Below, piece after piece: positions 16,898 to 25,448 of a DNA stretch of 64,000 nucleotides. Where the stretch lies: NCBI RefSeq assembly GCF_008710745.1, contig NZ_VYSA01000004.1, positions 1-64,000 of the forward strand, read 5' to 3'. Source of the DNA: Microbacterium rhizomatis (lineage in GTDB: Bacteria; Actinomycetota; Actinomycetes; Actinomycetales; Microbacteriaceae). Positions within the stretch are counted from its first letter, which is position 1. The number at the start of each line of letters is the position of its first letter. The notes under the pieces are model-generated. The model was given only the letters and a program-made list of their open reading frames with translations. It ran no database searches and was not told the DNA's origin. Made by a program: the position numbers and the translations under genes.

Positions 16898-18127
16898 TTA
16901 GGAAAGGTGCGGGGCGGGTACTGCACTGTTCGCGGCAGCGCAGCTTCCAAGCCATGCCAGGCTCGGCTTAGGTGTGCGTTGGAATGTCTTCCGGTCCACC
17001 GCGACCAGCCCGAACGTGGGTCCCCAGTGGCCCCACTCATAGTTGTCCAGGAGACTCCAATGCAGGTAGCCGCGCACGTCGACTCCGTCACCGATCGCTT
17101 GATCAAGATGGCTCAACGCGTCCGAGGTGTAAGCGATGCGGCGGGAGTCGTCGGCGGTGGCGATGCCGTTCTCGGTGACAAGGATGGGCAGTCCGGTGCG
17201 CCCCCAGGTGTGACGGACGGCGATACTGAGCGCGTCGGGGCGATACGCGGTTCCAACGAGCGTGTTGTCGGGGTGCGGCGGGTGTGGGACGACGCCGTCC
17301 TGGTCGACCTGCTGAGATGAGTACGCCTGCACGCCGATGAAGTCATCACCGGCCGTCGCGTTCAGGTAGAAATCTTCCCAGTCGTAGCGCACCTCCTCCA
17401 GGCGTGTCTCACCTCCCGGGGCGGCAGTGAAGGCCTGGTTCGCCACCGTCCAGCCCACTCGGGCATTAGTACGGGAGCGGAGGACATCCCGCGCAGCATG
17501 ATGTGCCTCGATGAGAGGCAGCGCGAACCTGCGGTCCGGGGTCGGCAAAGCGGCCGGGCGATCCTCCCCCGGAGGTTCTCCCTCGACGGTGGGGCTCTGC
17601 CACTGGCCGATCTGACCTGTTCGGAAGGCCTCTTCCATCATGATCATCATCGCCAGCATGTTCGGCTCGTTGATCGTCGCCACCCACGGGACATCTTCCA
17701 AGATGTCACTGACCGTCTGGACGTAGTGGACGAACCGATCCACGGCGTCCGGGGCGGTCCACCCGCCCTGCTCGGCGAACCATCGTGGGCTGCTGAAGTG
17801 GTGCAGGGTGACGACTGGGGTCAGTCCGAGCTCGAGGGCGGTGTCGATCATGTCGCGGTAGTGGGCGAGTTCGGCGTGGGATGTCTGGCCGGCTCTTGGC
17901 TCGACTCGGGCCCATTCGATCCCGAACCGGTACGCGTTCAGGCCCGCATCCGCCAGAAGAGTCATGTCTTCGCGGTACCGGTGGTAGCTGTCCACTGCCT
18001 TGCCGCTGGGCTCCATCCCGGGGATGAGACCCTCGCGAGCCCACCAGTCGCTGTGGACGTTGTCACCCTCCGTCTGGTGCGGGGAAGTGGAGGCTCCCCA
18101 GAGGAAGTTCGCGGGAAAGTTGGACAC
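16898..18127 (-). CDS. GH1 beta-glycosidase
   Basis: This is a glycoside hydrolase family 1 enzyme of 409 residues, somewhat shorter than typical. The N-terminal FLWGASTSPHQTEGDN, the acid/base Glu154 in TINEPN and the nucleophile Glu319 in VTENG are all present, as is the C-terminal LLDNYEWGHWGPTFGL. The GTG start has TGGAGAA upstream. No signal peptide is seen, so it acts inside the cell on imported beta-glucosides or related glycosides. It lies between two SDR genes in the minus-strand operon; a GC-rich hairpin precedes it. Confidence 0.93.
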   Translation of the reverse strand: MSNFPANFLWGASTSPHQTEGDNVHSDWWAREGLIPGMEPSGKAVDSYHRYREDMTLLADAGLNAYRFGIEWARVEPRAGQTSHAELAHYRDMIDTALELGLTPVVTLHHFSSPRWFAEQGGWTAPDAVDRFVHYVQTVSDILEDVPWVATINEPNMLAMMIMMEEAFRTGQIGQWQSPTVEGEPPGEDRPAALPTPDRRFALPLIEAHHAARDVLRSRTNARVGWTVANQAFTAAPGGETRLEEVRYDWEDFYLNATAGDDFIGVQAYSSQQVDQDGVVPHPPHPDNTLVGTAYRPDALSIAVRHTWGRTGLPILVTENGIATADDSRRIAYTSDALSHLDQAIGDGVDVRGYLHWSLLDNYEWGHWGPTFGLVAVDRKTFQRTPKPSLAWLGSCAAANSAVPAPHLS

Positions 18128-18169
18128 AGCTGTTCTCCAGTGACTTTGCGGGTTGGGGTGGTGTCCGTC

Positions 18170-18198
18170 CCGGGACCGGGCCTATGCCGCGGTCCCGG
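18170..18198. repeat. 9-bp-stem hairpin between SDR and GH1 genes
   Basis: CCGGGACCG and CGGTCCCGG form a perfect nine-base stem with an 11-base loop in the 86-base gap inside the operon. It may be an mRNA-processing or partial-termination element that lowers expression of the downstream GH1 and SDR genes. No T-run follows. Confidence 0.45.
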
Positions 18199-18213
18199 AA
18201 CGGAAGCGTTTGT

Positions 18214-19113
18214 TCAGCTGAGCAGACCGCCTGGGACGACCTGGTCCAGCTCGTCGAGCGTCCACTCGGGTGTGGTCCGGTGGTCGCCACGGTAGATCGA
18301 CTTGACCACGTCAAAGGAGGACCACTTGGCGACGGTGCCGCCGCCGATGGAGAAGACCTGTCCGTTCGTCTGGGCGGCAGCGTCGGTCGCCAGCCACGTC
18401 ACCATCGGAGCGACGTAGCTTGCCGGTCCGGGTCCGGCCTTGATGGCTTCCCACATCTCGTCGGTGATTTCGCCCGCGGCGTGCTTCTCTTCCCAGCTGG
18501 CGATGGTCGCGTGATAAAGCCGGGTGGCCGCGCCGGGGTTGAAACTGTTCGCGGTGACGCCGTGGCCCTGGTAGTCGTTGGCGATGGCTTTCGTCAGCGA
18601 GATCACCCCGCCCATTGCCGCAGCGAAGATCGGGTTGCCGAGCGTGCCGCGCGCACCCTCAGAGGTGACGGTGATGAACCGGCCCCAACCGCGCTCTGCC
18701 ATGCCGGGCACGGTGGCACGGGCGAGGAAGAACTTCTGCGCCAAGAACAGGTCGATGAATCGGTGCCAGGTGTCATCCGTGGCGGTCAGGTCTCCGGGGA
18801 ACAGCGCCCCGGCGCAGGCCACGACGATGTCCACAGGACCGAATTCGTACTCCGCGATACCGACCGCATTTCGAACACCCTCCGACGTCGCGATGGAGTC
18901 ATAGCTCGGCACGGCCTTACCGCCAGCAGCGACGATCTCCTGGACGGTCACGTCGGCTGCACCTCGGTTGGCGCCCTCGGCCTGCTCGCTGGTGCCGAGG
19001 TCGTTGACGACTACGGAGGCGCCCTGCGCAGCGAGGGACAACGCAACAGCCTTACCGACGCCATTGCCACCTCCGGTGACCAGGGCGACCTTTCCATCCA
19101 GTCTCTTACTCAT
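18214..19113 (-). CDS. SDR-fold protein lacking the catalytic Tyr and Lys
   Basis: The product is 299 residues with a clear SDR N-terminus (LVTGGGNGVGKAVAL cofactor loop, VVVNDLG, ACAG). The position normally taken by Tyr-x-x-x-Lys reads Phe-Ala-Ala-Ala-Met, 12 residues after the conserved Ser in TSEGARG. Both key residues are therefore replaced. The family is known to include such variants, which may be lyases, hydratases or non-catalytic partners. The ATG has AAAGG upstream. It sits between the GH3 and GH1 genes in the operon. NAD(P) binding looks intact; ordinary alcohol oxidation is doubtful. Confidence 0.85.
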   Translation of the reverse strand: MSKRLDGKVALVTGGGNGVGKAVALSLAAQGASVVVNDLGTSEQAEGANRGAADVTVQEIVAAGGKAVPSYDSIATSEGVRNAVGIAEYEFGPVDIVVACAGALFPGDLTATDDTWHRFIDLFLAQKFFLARATVPGMAERGWGRFITVTSEGARGTLGNPIFAAAMGGVISLTKAIANDYQGHGVTANSFNPGAATRLYHATIASWEEKHAAGEITDEMWEAIKAGPGPASYVAPMVTWLATDAAAQTNGQVFSIGGGTVAKWSSFDVVKSIYRGDHRTTPEWTLDELDQVVPGGLLS

Positions 19114-19158
19114 CGGTGGACCTTTCTTTAGGGGATGTGGTGTGCGTGCGGGGATGGC

Positions 19159-21417
19159 TCAAGCGAGCACGGCCGCATTGATGCCGCCCAGAAGGGCTTG
19201 GAGATGCTGGGCGGAGGCCTCGTCTGCACCGCCGATAACGCGCCCCAGAGGCATGGACGCCATCATCTTCATCACATCCATGCCCAGTTCCGCTCCGGCG
19301 CCCTCTTGCGGCATCATCGACCCGAACGCTGCCATCGCGACGGCTGCCGCTGCCGGGTGCGCCATGACTTCGCCGATCGTGGAATCTGCGGTGAAGGGTG
19401 TTCGCACGTCGTCACCGACGATGGTCACCTCTCCGACGATCTGCGTGTCCCTGCTCGATTTCGCAACGCCGATCCGGTATGAGCCGTCCTCGACGACCCA
19501 ACGGGAGAGCTGGTCGTTCCAGTAGGCGAGGTCTTGGCGTCTCACGGAGATGTGTACCGCTCCGGCTTCGCCGGGCTTCAGGTCGATCGTTCCGACACCG
19601 ACCAGTTCCTGCGGTGGGCGGATGACGGCGGAGTCGGGTTTCGTCGCATAGACCTGAACGATCTCGCGACCCGGGACAGCGCCGGTATTGCGGACGACCA
19701 CCGTGACTTGAAGTCCGTTCTCGCTGTGCTCCACGTCCAGTTGTTCGTAGGAGAAGGTCGTGTAGGACAGGCCGTGCCCGAACGGGTAGAGAACCTCCAC
19801 ATCGCGGGCGTCATATCCGCGGTAACCGACGAACAGACCCTCTCCGTAGCGCACGCGGGAATGCTCGCCGTGGAAGTGCAGATAGCTGGGAGCGTCCTGC
19901 AACCGAACGGGGACCGTTTCCGTGAGCCGTGCGGACGGATTGACGGTACCGAACAGGACGTCCGCGATCGCGGAGCCGCCAGCCTGCCCGAGGAGACCGC
20001 CGCTGAGAATCGCACCTGCGGCCTCGTCAACCGGTGCCAGGCGCAGCACACCGCCGGCGGAGATGATGACGACCGTGCGGGGCTGCACGGCGGAAACGGC
20101 CTCGAGCAGCGCAAGCTGCGCGGCTGGCAATTCGATGTCGTCTCTGTCGAAACCCTCCGACTCTTGGTGCTCGGCGAGCCCCAGGAACAGGATCGCGACA
20201 TCTGCCGCAGCCGCCAGCTCTGCGGCCTCCGCCCGCAGGTCGGTCTGGTCGCTGTCGCCGTCGGTGGTGAAACCGATTGAATTGGTCACCTGCGCCCCAG
20301 GGGCAGCTGCCCGGATCTGGTCGAGGGGGATGTCCAGGCGTGTGGGGCGTACGTGCGAACTGCCACCGCCTTGGTAGCGGGGCTCTGTCGCGAACGGGCC
20401 GATCACGGCAATGCGTCCGCTCGGATCGAGGGGGAGCAGGTCGGCGTCGTTCTTGACAAGAACGATGCTGCGCCCAGCGATCTCTCTGGCCAGGGCGTGG
20501 TGCGCGTCGTAGTCCACCGTGACCTCACGGCGCGACTGCTGCGCCAGAAGGGCGGTTCGGGCGACGGCGCGGGCTGCTCGTTCGACGGCGGCGACAGGAA
20601 GAGTGCCGGCTTCGACGGCCGCGACCACTGCGGTGTCCGACGCTGCGGTATCCCCCGGCATCTGCAGATCGAGGCCCGCATCTACTGCGGCGACACGGTC
20701 CGCGACCGCTCCCCAGTCGCTGATCACAGCGCCGGCGAAGCCCCACTGCTCTCGCAGAACGTCGGTCAGCAACCAGCGGTTCTGTGACGCGAGAATTCCG
20801 TTGATGCGGTTATAGGAGCACATCACCGTCCAGGGCTGCGCGTCGCGGATCACTGTTTCGAATGCGCGCAGGTAGATTTCGTGGAGCGGTCGCGCATCCA
20901 CATCTGAGCTCAACCGCATCCGATCGAATTCGGCGTTGTTAGCCGCGAAATGCTTCAAAGACGCGCCGACGCCGCCGGACTGCAGCCCGTTCACCCAAGC
21001 TGTCGCCAGCAGCCCGGTGAGGAACGGGTCCTCGCTGAGGTATTCGAAGTTTCTCCCGCACCGTGGGTCACGTTTGATGTTGATGCCGGGGCCGAGTAGC
21101 ACGTCCACGCCTTGCGCCTGGGATTCCGCCGCGAGTGCAGCGCCGACGCGTTCTGCCAGTTCCAGATCCCAGCTCTGTCCCAGGCTCACTGCTGGAGGGA
21201 AGCATGTCGCCGGGACGCTGGCGCCGAGGCCGAGGTGATCCGCAGCGTCACCCTCCTGCTTCCGCAGTCCGTGCGGCCCGTCCGACATCGCAAAGCTCGG
21301 CACGCCGGGCACGGTCTTGGTCTCCCAGAAAGACGCCCCGCCGCTCAGTGCTGCCAGCTGAGTCACATCCAGTTGTTCGATGACAGCGTTGACGGTGTCC
21401 TGAATCGGGTCGGTCAT
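19159..21417 (-). CDS. GH3 beta-glucosidase with extra C-terminal module
   Basis: This 752-residue family 3 glycoside hydrolase has KHFAANN, the catalytic nucleophile Asp234 in VISDWGAV, a C-terminal sandwich domain (GHGLSYTTF) and a fibronectin-III-like domain (VVRNTGAVPGREIVQVY). Residues about 675-752 form an extra tail with the STIG-type pattern found also in the 41.2 kb GH3 and the 15.9 kb SDR. I start at the ATG 21417 because conserved sequence begins there. There is no signal peptide, so it is cytoplasmic. It lies between GH43 and SDR genes and likely removes beta-glucose or related sugars from an imported glycoside. Confidence 0.93.
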   Translation of the reverse strand: MTDPIQDTVNAVIEQLDVTQLAALSGGASFWETKTVPGVPSFAMSDGPHGLRKQEGDAADHLGLGASVPATCFPPAVSLGQSWDLELAERVGAALAAESQAQGVDVLLGPGINIKRDPRCGRNFEYLSEDPFLTGLLATAWVNGLQSGGVGASLKHFAANNAEFDRMRLSSDVDARPLHEIYLRAFETVIRDAQPWTVMCSYNRINGILASQNRWLLTDVLREQWGFAGAVISDWGAVADRVAAVDAGLDLQMPGDTAASDTAVVAAVEAGTLPVAAVERAARAVARTALLAQQSRREVTVDYDAHHALAREIAGRSIVLVKNDADLLPLDPSGRIAVIGPFATEPRYQGGGSSHVRPTRLDIPLDQIRAAAPGAQVTNSIGFTTDGDSDQTDLRAEAAELAAAADVAILFLGLAEHQESEGFDRDDIELPAAQLALLEAVSAVQPRTVVIISAGGVLRLAPVDEAAGAILSGGLLGQAGGSAIADVLFGTVNPSARLTETVPVRLQDAPSYLHFHGEHSRVRYGEGLFVGYRGYDARDVEVLYPFGHGLSYTTFSYEQLDVEHSENGLQVTVVVRNTGAVPGREIVQVYATKPDSAVIRPPQELVGVGTIDLKPGEAGAVHISVRRQDLAYWNDQLSRWVVEDGSYRIGVAKSSRDTQIVGEVTIVGDDVRTPFTADSTIGEVMAHPAAAAVAMAAFGSMMPQEGAGAELGMDVMKMMASMPLGRVIGGADEASAQHLQALLGGINAAVLA
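19162..19395 (-). other. small C-terminal module of GH3 (copy A)
   Basis: These are codons about 675-752 of the GH3 gene. The segment starts FTADSTIGEVMAHP, contains MASMPLGRVIGG and ends LQALLGGINAA. It follows the fibronectin-III-like domain and aligns by order and spacing with the tail of the second GH3 and the head of the SDR. Confidence 0.6.
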
Positions 21418-21454
21418 GTGAGTCTCCCTAGAAGCGAGGTCGTTGAGGGTGTCG

Positions 21455-22957
21455 CTACGGCCGAGGTGTCCGCGCGTCGACGGGCGCCGACGCAGGCTCG
21501 AAGCCCTCGGGGGCGAGGGTGAACGAGTGAAAGGAGATCGCTCCCTTGCCCCGGTACCGGAAGTAGAGCGCGGACTTTTCGGTAAGCCCTTCGGGCAGCG
21601 CGACCGTCCCGGTTTCCCCGACCGGTGTGGGTACCGGGATGACTGCCAGCGGAGCACCGTTGAGTTCGGTGCTCACATGCACTTCACCGTCACCGCCGCG
21701 AACATCCACGGTGACGGAGCGCGCGGCGCGCAGGTCGAAGTGCTTGAACCCGGCTACGGCCCCGTCGCGCATGTTGGCGATGTGTTGATCGCCTCCACCC
21801 TCGCGATCATGCCCGGTCTGGGTGAAATAGGGGTGCGGCCCCCGACGGCTGATGCTCAGGTAGGGCAGCGGGCCAGCCCCCCGCGCGGATTGCAGGATGC
21901 AGGCGATCCTCGCCGGGTAGGTGCCCTCTCCTATCAGCGGACCGTTGTTGAGTCCGGAGCTTGTCATCTCCGTCTGGAGGAACCGCCCATCTGCGGCGAG
22001 TTCGATGGGTTCCGCGACTGCTTGTCTGCTCACCTGTTCACGGTTCGTGTGCCGGTGGTAGAAGATGTACCACTGGTTCTCGATCTGGACCAGCCCGCCG
22101 TGATTGTTGGCGGTGTAGTTCAGTGCGTCGGCAGCGGTACGACCGTCCAATCCGATGTCCCCGTTGCTCACAAGGACCCCGCGATATTTGAAACCTTCGG
22201 TGGGCCGGTCGCTGGTCGCGTAGCAGAGCTCGTGCCCCTGGATCGACGAGTAGACGAAGTAGTAGGTGTCCGCGATCTTGCGGATTGAAGCGGCCTCGTA
22301 AAACTCGTGCCCTTCAAACCCAGTACCCTCGCTCGCGCCTGCCTTCGGCACAATCAGGCGTGGGCCAGCCGCGATCGTGTGCATGTCCGGTTCGAGAGCG
22401 ACCACGTAGGCACCCTCATGCACGAGTCCGTGCCGACCCATCAGGAGGTACGTCTGCACTTTGCCTTCCATGCCGAATCCGAAGTACAGGTAGGCCTGTC
22501 CATCGTCATCAACCAGCACGCCCGGGTCGAAAGGGAACGGGTCGCCCGGTCGCGACCCCATCGCCGGCCCGCCGGGATGTGTGACGTACCCGAGGAACTC
22601 GTAGGGCCCTTCCGGGGCGTCGGCGACGGCGACGGAGATCCTCGGTACGAACTCCAGGCCGTAGTAGAGGTAGAAGCGACCGTCACCGCCTTGAACCACG
22701 TCCGGCGCCCACAGCGCACGTTTACCCGTCCGGTTGCCTGGATCTTGTTCCTTGCGGTACATCACCCCGTGATTGGACCAGTCGCTGAGATCAGTGACGG
22801 GTGCAGACCAGGCGACGTAGTCGTTCATGCAGTACTTGCGACCTGAGAACCGATCGTGCGAGCCGAACAGGAACACTCGGTCACCGAAGATGCGTGGCTC
22901 GCCATCGGGGATGTACTCCCAGTCCGGCAGGTACGGGTTGACCGCTTGCTGTTGCAT
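21455..22957 (-). CDS. GH43-family glycosidase
   Basis: This 500-residue enzyme has a five-bladed-propeller-type N-terminal part, with WAPDVV near residue 88, FPFDPGVLVDD near 148 and HEFYEAASIRK near 220. These correspond to the Asp/Asp/Glu catalytic set of GH43. The C-terminal 150 residues look like a beta-sandwich carbohydrate-binding domain. Family members are arabinofuranosidases, xylosidases or galactosidases; exact specificity is open. There is no signal peptide. It is the first intact gene after the collapsed MFS transporter in the operon and uses GGAG before the ATG. Confidence 0.88.
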   Translation of the reverse strand: MQQQAVNPYLPDWEYIPDGEPRIFGDRVFLFGSHDRFSGRKYCMNDYVAWSAPVTDLSDWSNHGVMYRKEQDPGNRTGKRALWAPDVVQGGDGRFYLYYGLEFVPRISVAVADAPEGPYEFLGYVTHPGGPAMGSRPGDPFPFDPGVLVDDDGQAYLYFGFGMEGKVQTYLLMGRHGLVHEGAYVVALEPDMHTIAAGPRLIVPKAGASEGTGFEGHEFYEAASIRKIADTYYFVYSSIQGHELCYATSDRPTEGFKYRGVLVSNGDIGLDGRTAADALNYTANNHGGLVQIENQWYIFYHRHTNREQVSRQAVAEPIELAADGRFLQTEMTSSGLNNGPLIGEGTYPARIACILQSARGAGPLPYLSISRRGPHPYFTQTGHDREGGGDQHIANMRDGAVAGFKHFDLRAARSVTVDVRGGDGEVHVSTELNGAPLAVIPVPTPVGETGTVALPEGLTEKSALYFRYRGKGAISFHSFTLAPEGFEPASAPVDARTPRP

Positions 22958-23043
22958 GCTCGATGGCTCCGATTCCTTGTACGGTCTGGACGTTGTGGAT
23001 GATGCTGAGGTCGCCTCGCGTCGCCACGTGCCGACGTTCGCCT

Positions 23044-23283
23044 TTAGCGGACGCTCCTGATCGGGATGACGGCTAGGGTGCCCACAGGGCGATCAAGACG
23101 ACCGCGACGTACACGACGAGGAATCCGCCGAACACCAGTACAGTCACTGCGGCGACGGCAGGTCCGATGACGCCGGGAAGTGGGTCTGCCGATCTTCATC
23201 GCTTCGCCCCGTCCAGACGAGATCGTCAACGTGAGTGGAATGGTCGGCTCAGCGCGGACGGTCAACTGCCTGGTGGGCTCCAT
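23044..23283 (-). pseudogene. collapsed MFS sugar transporter gene
   Basis: Only the two ends of a transporter gene remain. The first codons (AEPTIPLTLTISSGRGEAMKIG) match the start of the intact MFS gene at 36707, and the last 45 or so codons match its C-terminus (VLVFGGFLVVYVAVVLIAL, then VIPIRSVR and stop). About 1.1 kb between them is missing; the junction is near 23185 and shifts the frame, and a further one-base loss near the end restores it. The intact paralogue has 441 codons against about 80 here. No functional transporter can be made. It retains its promoter and operators and heads the GH43 operon. Confidence 0.82.
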
Positions 23284-23328
23284 TGCCGATTCTTTCTTGA
23301 GTGAGGGGTGCGATCGCAGAGGCGGACA

Positions 23329-23353
23329 AGAAACCGACTGAGTGTCGGTTTCT
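23329..23353. promoter_or_regulatory. operator dyad 1 of the GH43 operon
   Basis: AGAAACCGAC-N5-GTCGGTTTCT is a perfect 10-5-10 inverted repeat just downstream of the predicted -10. The same dyad type occurs at 36582-36606 and 36614-36638. Confidence 0.75.
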
Positions 23354-23363
23354 GCCCTCAACA

Positions 23364-23388
23364 AGAAACCATACTTCAGTCGGTTTCT
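23364..23388. promoter_or_regulatory. operator dyad 2 overlapping the GH43-operon promoter
   Basis: AGAAACCATA-N5-GTCGGTTTCT (read on the plus strand) has the same 10-5-10 register; its outer nine bases CAAGAAACC/GGTTTCTTG are perfectly inverted. Its centre is 35 bases from that of dyad 1. It fills the space between -35 and -10, as expected for a repressor site. Confidence 0.72.
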
Positions 23389-23396
23389 TGATGCAA
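23368..23396 (-). promoter_or_regulatory. promoter of the MFS-remnant/GH43 operon
   Basis: On the minus strand, TTGCAT (23391-23396) and TATGGT (23368-23373) are spaced by exactly 17 bases. The intact MFS gene at 36.7 kb has TTGCGC and TATGGT with the same spacing and the same operator inside the spacer. It begins only about 20 bases after the glycerate kinase stop, marking a new transcription unit. Confidence 0.65.
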
Positions 23397-23414
23397 CCTG
23401 TGCGTTGAGCATTG

Positions 23415-24539
23415 TCAGCGTCCTGTGTAATAACTCGTTGCGAGGAGTGCGCCGGCACGATTGAGTGCCGTGGCGGGGCGGCTCAGTGCGCTGTTCGGGG
23501 ATCCAGCGATATCTGTGAGGGATAGTGCCCAGTCGTACTCGGAGGTGTCGACGTCGATCCGACCGGCGATCAAGGCGGTGGGAATGTGGCGCGCGCGGGC
23601 GATATCGGACGTTACGGTCGGTGCTTTCCCGTGGGCTGATTGACCGTCAAAGCGGCCTTCGCCGGTGACCACGAGGTCAGCGCCGCTGACCGTATGGTCG
23701 AGGTCGATGAGCTTCGCAACTTCTCGCGCGCCGGGGACCAGTTGGCCTCCCCAGGCTGCCAACGCGAACCCAGTGCCTCCGGCTGCACCGGCCCCCGCCC
23801 TTGACGGGTCTGCGTCGAGCAGACCGGCCCAGTTCTTGAGTGCCCGCTCGATGAGGACGATATCGCTCTGGGACGCGCCCTTCTGCGGTCCGAACACCGT
23901 TGCAGCGCCGGTGGGCCCCAGAAGAGGTGCGGAGACGTCGGTGAGGACGGTGACTCCACCACGGGGCGGGGCGGCGAGTGTGGCCCGGTCGATCCGCGCC
24001 ACGTGCTGCAGTCCGCGTGGGGTGGGCGGGAGTTCCTGGTCGTCCTGATCTTTGAGACGCGCGCCCAATGACCACAGGAGCCCTGCACCACCGTCCGTGG
24101 ACGCGCTTCCTCCGATGGCGAGGACCAGTTTGTTCACCCCGGCTCGGAGGGCGTCGCGAATCGCTTCCCCGAATCCGACGGTGTTGGCCTCGAGAGGGAG
24201 CAGATCATCGATGGAGGGTACGAGCTCTATCCCCGAGGTGTTGGCCAGCTCGACGACGCCTGTCCCGTCACGCAGCAGAAGCCAATGCGCGTTGACCTTC
24301 TTGCCGTGCGGGCCGCTGACGCGTATGGGCATCCGTGTCGCGCCTTTGGAGTGGGATTCGAAGGCGGCCAGGGTGCCTTCTCCCCCGTCGGCCATTGGAG
24401 CGGGGATCACCGTGTCTTCGGGGCAGACCGTCAGCCAACCGGCGGCGATTGCTCGGGCCGCGGCGCGGGCGGTAATGGATCCCTTGAAACTGTCCGGTGC
24501 GATGACGACCCGCGCGGGCCGTCGGCGTTCGGGGGGCAT
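23415..24539 (-). CDS. glxK: glycerate kinase
   Basis: The product is 374 residues and belongs to the GlxK/GarK-type glycerate kinase family: VVIAPDSFKGSITARAAARAIAAG at the start, ADGGEGTLAAF, and AIGGSASTDGGAGLLWSLGA. It would phosphorylate D-glycerate to 2-phosphoglycerate for entry into glycolysis. It starts three bases after the stop of the tartronate-semialdehyde-reductase-like gene and is the last gene of the ABC-transporter operon. Together with the two upstream enzymes it completes a route from hydroxypyruvate to central metabolism. The family call is firm; the symbol is by analogy. Confidence 0.92.
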   Translation of the reverse strand: MPPERRRPARVVIAPDSFKGSITARAAARAIAAGWLTVCPEDTVIPAPMADGGEGTLAAFESHSKGATRMPIRVSGPHGKKVNAHWLLLRDGTGVVELANTSGIELVPSIDDLLPLEANTVGFGEAIRDALRAGVNKLVLAIGGSASTDGGAGLLWSLGARLKDQDDQELPPTPRGLQHVARIDRATLAAPPRGGVTVLTDVSAPLLGPTGAATVFGPQKGASQSDIVLIERALKNWAGLLDADPSRAGAGAAGGTGFALAAWGGQLVPGAREVAKLIDLDHTVSGADLVVTGEGRFDGQSAHGKAPTVTSDIARARHIPTALIAGRIDVDTSEYDWALSLTDIAGSPNSALSRPATALNRAGALLATSYYTGR

Positions 24540-24542
24540 GAG

Positions 24543-25448
24543 TCAGGACCGATGTTCGTCGAGCTCGCTTCGGCCTCGGCCGGATAGCTCCTCTACCTGC
24601 AGCAGAAGCGCGGAGTGGTCCAGTCCTCCAGCTCCCTGGGCTCGGAGCGATGCGACCAGTTCTGCCACATGCGCCCCGAGTGGGATCGACACCCCGGCGG
24701 CGCGGGCACTGTCAATGACGATCCCGAGGTCTTTGTGGTGCAGGTCGATGCGGAAGCCTGGCGTGAAGTTGCGTTTCAGCATGTTGGGGGACTTGCGTTG
24801 GAGGACGGTGCTGCCGGCCAGCCCCCCGCCGAGGACGTTGATCGCAGACTCGAGGTCGACGCTGTGGGCGTCGAGAAACACCAGCGCCTCGGCGAGGAGC
24901 TGCAGATGACCGGCGACCATCAACTGGTTGGCTGCTTTGACGGTCTGTCCGGCACCCGAGGGTCCCACATGCACAATGGTTGAGCCCAGCGCCCGAAGGG
25001 TGGGCAGTGCCGCGTCGAAATCTTCCCGGTCGCCGCCGACCATGATCGAGAGTGATCCTTCGATCGCGCCTGCCTCTCCGCCGCTGACCGGTGCGTCCAG
25101 CGCTCGGATTCCTTGAGCTGTCGCGGCATGGGAGATCGCTTTGCTTGTTTCGGGCTTGATCGTGCTCGCGTCGATCAACAGCGTCCCACGCGCGGCATGA
25201 GCGAGTACGCCGGCCTCGCCCAAAACGACCGCCTGCACGTCGGGGCTGTCGGGGAGCATGGTGATCACCACCTCCGCCGTCTGCACTGCCTCTGCAACGG
25301 ATCCCGCCATCCGGGCGCCCTTCTCCACCAGTGCACGCCCCTTTTCGGGGGTGCGGGTGAAGCACGTCACGTCGTGGCCGGCGTTGATGAGGTTCGACGC
25401 CATGGGCGCGCCCATGACACCAAGCCCGATGAAAGCGATCTGCGTCAT
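24543..25448 (-). CDS. glxR: 2-hydroxy-3-oxopropionate reductase-like enzyme
   Basis: This 301-residue beta-hydroxyacid dehydrogenase has the IAFIGLGVMGAPMA NAD(P)-loop, DAPVSGGEAGAIEGSLSIMVGG substrate region, GQTVKAANQL with the catalytic Lys, and KDLGIVIDSA. These fit tartronate semialdehyde reductase (GarR/GlxR); 3-hydroxyisobutyrate dehydrogenase is the alternative. Its neighbours, a hydroxypyruvate isomerase-like gene overlapping by four bases and a glycerate kinase directly after, favour tartronate semialdehyde to glycerate. Confidence 0.87.
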   Translation of the reverse strand: MTQIAFIGLGVMGAPMASNLINAGHDVTCFTRTPEKGRALVEKGARMAGSVAEAVQTAEVVITMLPDSPDVQAVVLGEAGVLAHAARGTLLIDASTIKPETSKAISHAATAQGIRALDAPVSGGEAGAIEGSLSIMVGGDREDFDAALPTLRALGSTIVHVGPSGAGQTVKAANQLMVAGHLQLLAEALVFLDAHSVDLESAINVLGGGLAGSTVLQRKSPNMLKRNFTPGFRIDLHHKDLGIVIDSARAAGVSIPLGAHVAELVASLRAQGAGGLDHSALLLQVEELSGRGRSELDEHRS

